From positions 434,001 through 498,000 of the forward strand of contig DASYBM010000016.1 of the NCBI GenBank assembly GCA_036500765.1: a stretch of 64,000 nt of DNA, read 5' to 3'. Below are positions 62,485-64,000 of this stretch, piece after piece. Positions within the stretch are counted from its first letter, which is position 1; every line of letters starts with the position of its first letter. The notes under the pieces were generated by a model. It was not told where the DNA came from. It made no database searches and was given only the letters and a program-made list of their open reading frames with translations. This DNA is from Candidatus Sulfotelmatobacter sp. (GTDB lineage: Bacteria > Acidobacteriota > Terriglobia > Terriglobales > Acidobacteriaceae). Position numbers and translations under genes: made by a program.

Positions 62485-62578
62485 AGATACTCCTAAAAAG
62501 CGGTCAGTGGTCAGTGTCGAATGGTCAGCGGCAGACTTTACTGAGCCGATCACGGGCCACTAATCATTCTATGCCTGC

Positions 62579-63538
62579 TTACTCAAATAACGAGTCTACA
62601 AATTCTTTGGGATCGAAGGGCAGAAGATCGCCGGCTTTTTCACCAACGCCGACATAGCGGACGGGTAATCCAAGCTCACGCGAAATGGCAACGACAACTC
62701 CGCCCTTGGCGGTGCCGTCAAGTTTGGTGAGTACGATTCCCGTGACTCCCGCCGACTCGGTGAACATGCGGGCCTGCTGCAAGCCATTTTGACCGGTCGT
62801 GGCGTCCATTACCAGCAGCGTTTCGTGGGGCGCGCCGGGGATGATGCGTTGCGCGGTGCGCCGCATTTTATCGAGCTCCGACATCAGGCTGGTCTTTGTG
62901 TGCAAGCGGCCGGCAGTATCGACGACAACGTAGTCGGACTTGCGGGCAACCGCCGACTGCAGGGCGTCAAATAAGACGGCTGACGGATCGCCTCCGGGTT
63001 TGGTCTTGATCACTTCGGTGCCGGTGCGCGAGCCCCAGATTTCGAGTTGATCGATGGCAGCGGCGCGGAAGGTGTCGGCGGCGCAGAGCAACACGTTTTT
63101 TCCCTGCGAGCGAAAGACTTGTGAGAGTTTACCGATCGTCGTCGTTTTGCCGGTGCCGTTTACGCCGACTACCAGAATTACCTCCGGCCCATCGACTTTG
63201 CTGACTGGGCGAGTGTTCGCAGTGGTCAGAATCGCCAGCAGTTCTTCTTTCAGCAGGCGTTTGAGTTCCTGAACGTCCTTGATCTGCTTGCGGCTGGCCT
63301 TGTCGCGCAGCTTGCCGAGAACTTCTTGCGTCGTGGTGTTGCCTAAATCGGCGCCGATGAGCGTGGCCTCGAGGTCATCGAGGGTGCTCGCGTCGATCTC
63401 TTTGCCGAAAGAAGCGACCTCGTCGATGCGCTCGGCGAGATTTTCGCGGGTGCGCGTGACCGCCTGCTTCATGCGGTCAAAGAAGCCGGTTTTCTTTTCT
63501 TTTTCTTGCTCGAGGCTGCCGAACAGGGTCTGAATCAT
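62579..63538 (-). CDS. ftsY: Signal recognition particle receptor FtsY
   Basis: FtsY docks ribosome-SRP complexes at the membrane. ATG 63538 gives 319 residues. The NG domain has GTPase motifs: [10 protein letters not shown] (125-134), [32 protein letters not shown] and the closing [18 protein letters not shown]. The acidic A-domain of E. coli is absent, as in many bacteria. A longer open frame to 63676 exists but lacks support and enters a dispersed repeat. Confidence 0.96.
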   Translation of the reverse strand: MIQTLFGSLEQEKEKKTGFFDRMKQAVTRTRENLAERIDEVASFGKEIDASTLDDLEATLIGADLGNTTTQEVLGKLRDKASRKQIKDVQELKRLLKEELLAILTTANTRPVSKVDGPEVILVVGVNGTGKTTTIGKLSQVFRSQGKNVLLCAADTFRAAAIDQLEIWGSRTGTEVIKTKPGGDPSAVLFDALQSAVARKSDYVVVDTAGRLHTKTSLMSELDKMRRTAQRIIPGAPHETLLVMDATTGQNGLQQARMFTESAGVTGIVLTKLDGTAKGGVVVAISRELGLPVRYVGVGEKAGDLLPFDPKEFVDSLFE

Positions 63539-63590
63539 ATAAGACTGCCAAAGTTCGATTATACGGGCAGCTCTTTGCACGTGGCGGGGT

Positions 63591-63637
63591 GCGCGGGCGG
63601 GACGCCCCCGCGACTGCCGGCGGGTCGCCGGCGCTAC
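63591..63637. repeat. Two-hairpin repeat (copy 3)
   Basis: GCGCGGGCGGGACGCCCCCG, then TGCCGGCGGGTCGCCGGCGC and TAC. Third copy of the family at 45086 and 60082, 50 bases upstream of the ftsY start. Confidence 0.75.
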
Positions 63638-63835
63638 TTTTTTCCGAACCTTCAATGTGCAGGATTCTGCATACAATTCACGCCGCGTAAATTCAGATTC
63701 ACGAGCGCATTTACTGGGCGCAGAATCGAAAATATTATGGTATGCTGCTGGCCTGCTGGTTGTCGCGGCAGACGCAGGATCCCCCAGGCTTCTTACTCCC
63801 CCCCGGGAATCGCAAAAATCGTTGTGGAGGTTTCG

Positions 63836-64000
63836 ATGAACCGTACGCAGACCCTTGCTCTCCTCGCTCTGACCACTCTGATCGTCATAATTGCGACGCC
63901 TGCACTGATTCCGGTGGCCAACGCCGCCATCGAAACCGAGAGTACGCTTTTCACCTTCAGCGAGACCACGAGTTTCTGGCCGCAGGGAGCTCTGATCGAA
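63836..64000 (+). CDS. Start of a probable GloVer-type secreted protein (truncated by window)
   Basis: GGAGG (63826-63830) precedes this ATG by five bases. The readable 55 residues are MNRTQTLALLALTTLIVIIA through TPALIPVANAAIETES, a signal peptide, and STLFTFSETTSFWPQGALIE, which looks like a first GloVer repeat. It continues beyond the right edge. The earlier GloVer gene (16005-17564) is a probable paralogue. Confidence 0.65.
   Translation, partial: MNRTQTLALLALTTLIVIIATPALIPVANAAIETESTLFTFSETTSFWPQGALIE

Noticed and set aside
63539-63676. N-terminal extension of ftsY
   Set aside because: It runs into a two-hairpin repeat and has no ribosome binding site; ATG 63538 gives a normal start.

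Overview
This 64 kb window is a chromosomal segment of moderately high GC from a bacterium that is most likely an acidobacterium of the class Terriglobia. That assignment is an inference from gene content: two TIGR03118-type secreted proteins, GloVer (TIGR03803) and HAF repeat proteins, a secreted propeller protein, several tiny proteins of a style I associate with this group, and many short dispersed palindromes. I found no rRNA, tRNA, CRISPR array, prophage or replication origin.

Layout. 1-9 kb: small secreted proteins, two tandem TIGR03118 paralogues, a NarL-type histidine kinase, Ku and a large propeller protein. 9-17.6 kb: a small peptide gene beside a secreted protein, an orphan CzcA-like RND pump, a PAS-LuxR regulator and a GloVer protein. 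17.6-25 kb: a minus-strand envelope and isoprenoid cluster, uppS-cdsA-dxr-rseP-(54-aa ORF)-ispG, preceded by an HtrA-like protease. 25-41 kb: housekeeping genes (ftsK, uppP, a threonine/serine dehydratase, RNase J) interleaved with three PIN-domain toxin-antitoxin modules. 40.4-46.2 kb: a lysine/diaminopimelate cluster asd-lysC-dapB-dapA-dapD, in which DapA carries an extra cysteine-containing C-terminal domain. 46.4-51.3 kb: galT, a HAF protein, an HxlR regulator divergent from a membrane protein with two clear operators, and a Y1 (IS200/RAYT-type) transposase inside mirrored hairpin repeats. 51.4-53.7 kb: groES-groEL with a CIRCE operator and a sigma-70 promoter. 53.8-64 kb: secreted and small proteins, a PilZ protein, mobA, an Mla-type ABC ATPase, ribE, ribD, ftsY and the start of another probable GloVer protein.

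How the genes work together. The 17.6-23.8 kb and 31.4-32.3 kb genes supply undecaprenyl carrier (dxr, ispG, uppS, uppP) and phospholipid precursor (cdsA). The lysine cluster makes diaminopimelate for peptidoglycan and lysine. ftsY and rseP serve membrane-protein targeting and envelope stress.

The most unusual content is the short repeat sequence. At least five hairpin families recur. Two copies lie in frame inside essential-looking coding sequences (ftsK and the dehydratase), and one family forms a nested inverted structure around the Y1 transposase. Other points for follow-up are a probable ATT start codon, a zinc-ligand Cys-to-His change in RibD, a lasso-leader-like small peptide gene and several operator palindromes at regulator starts. 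All calls come from reading the sequence; no database search was run.
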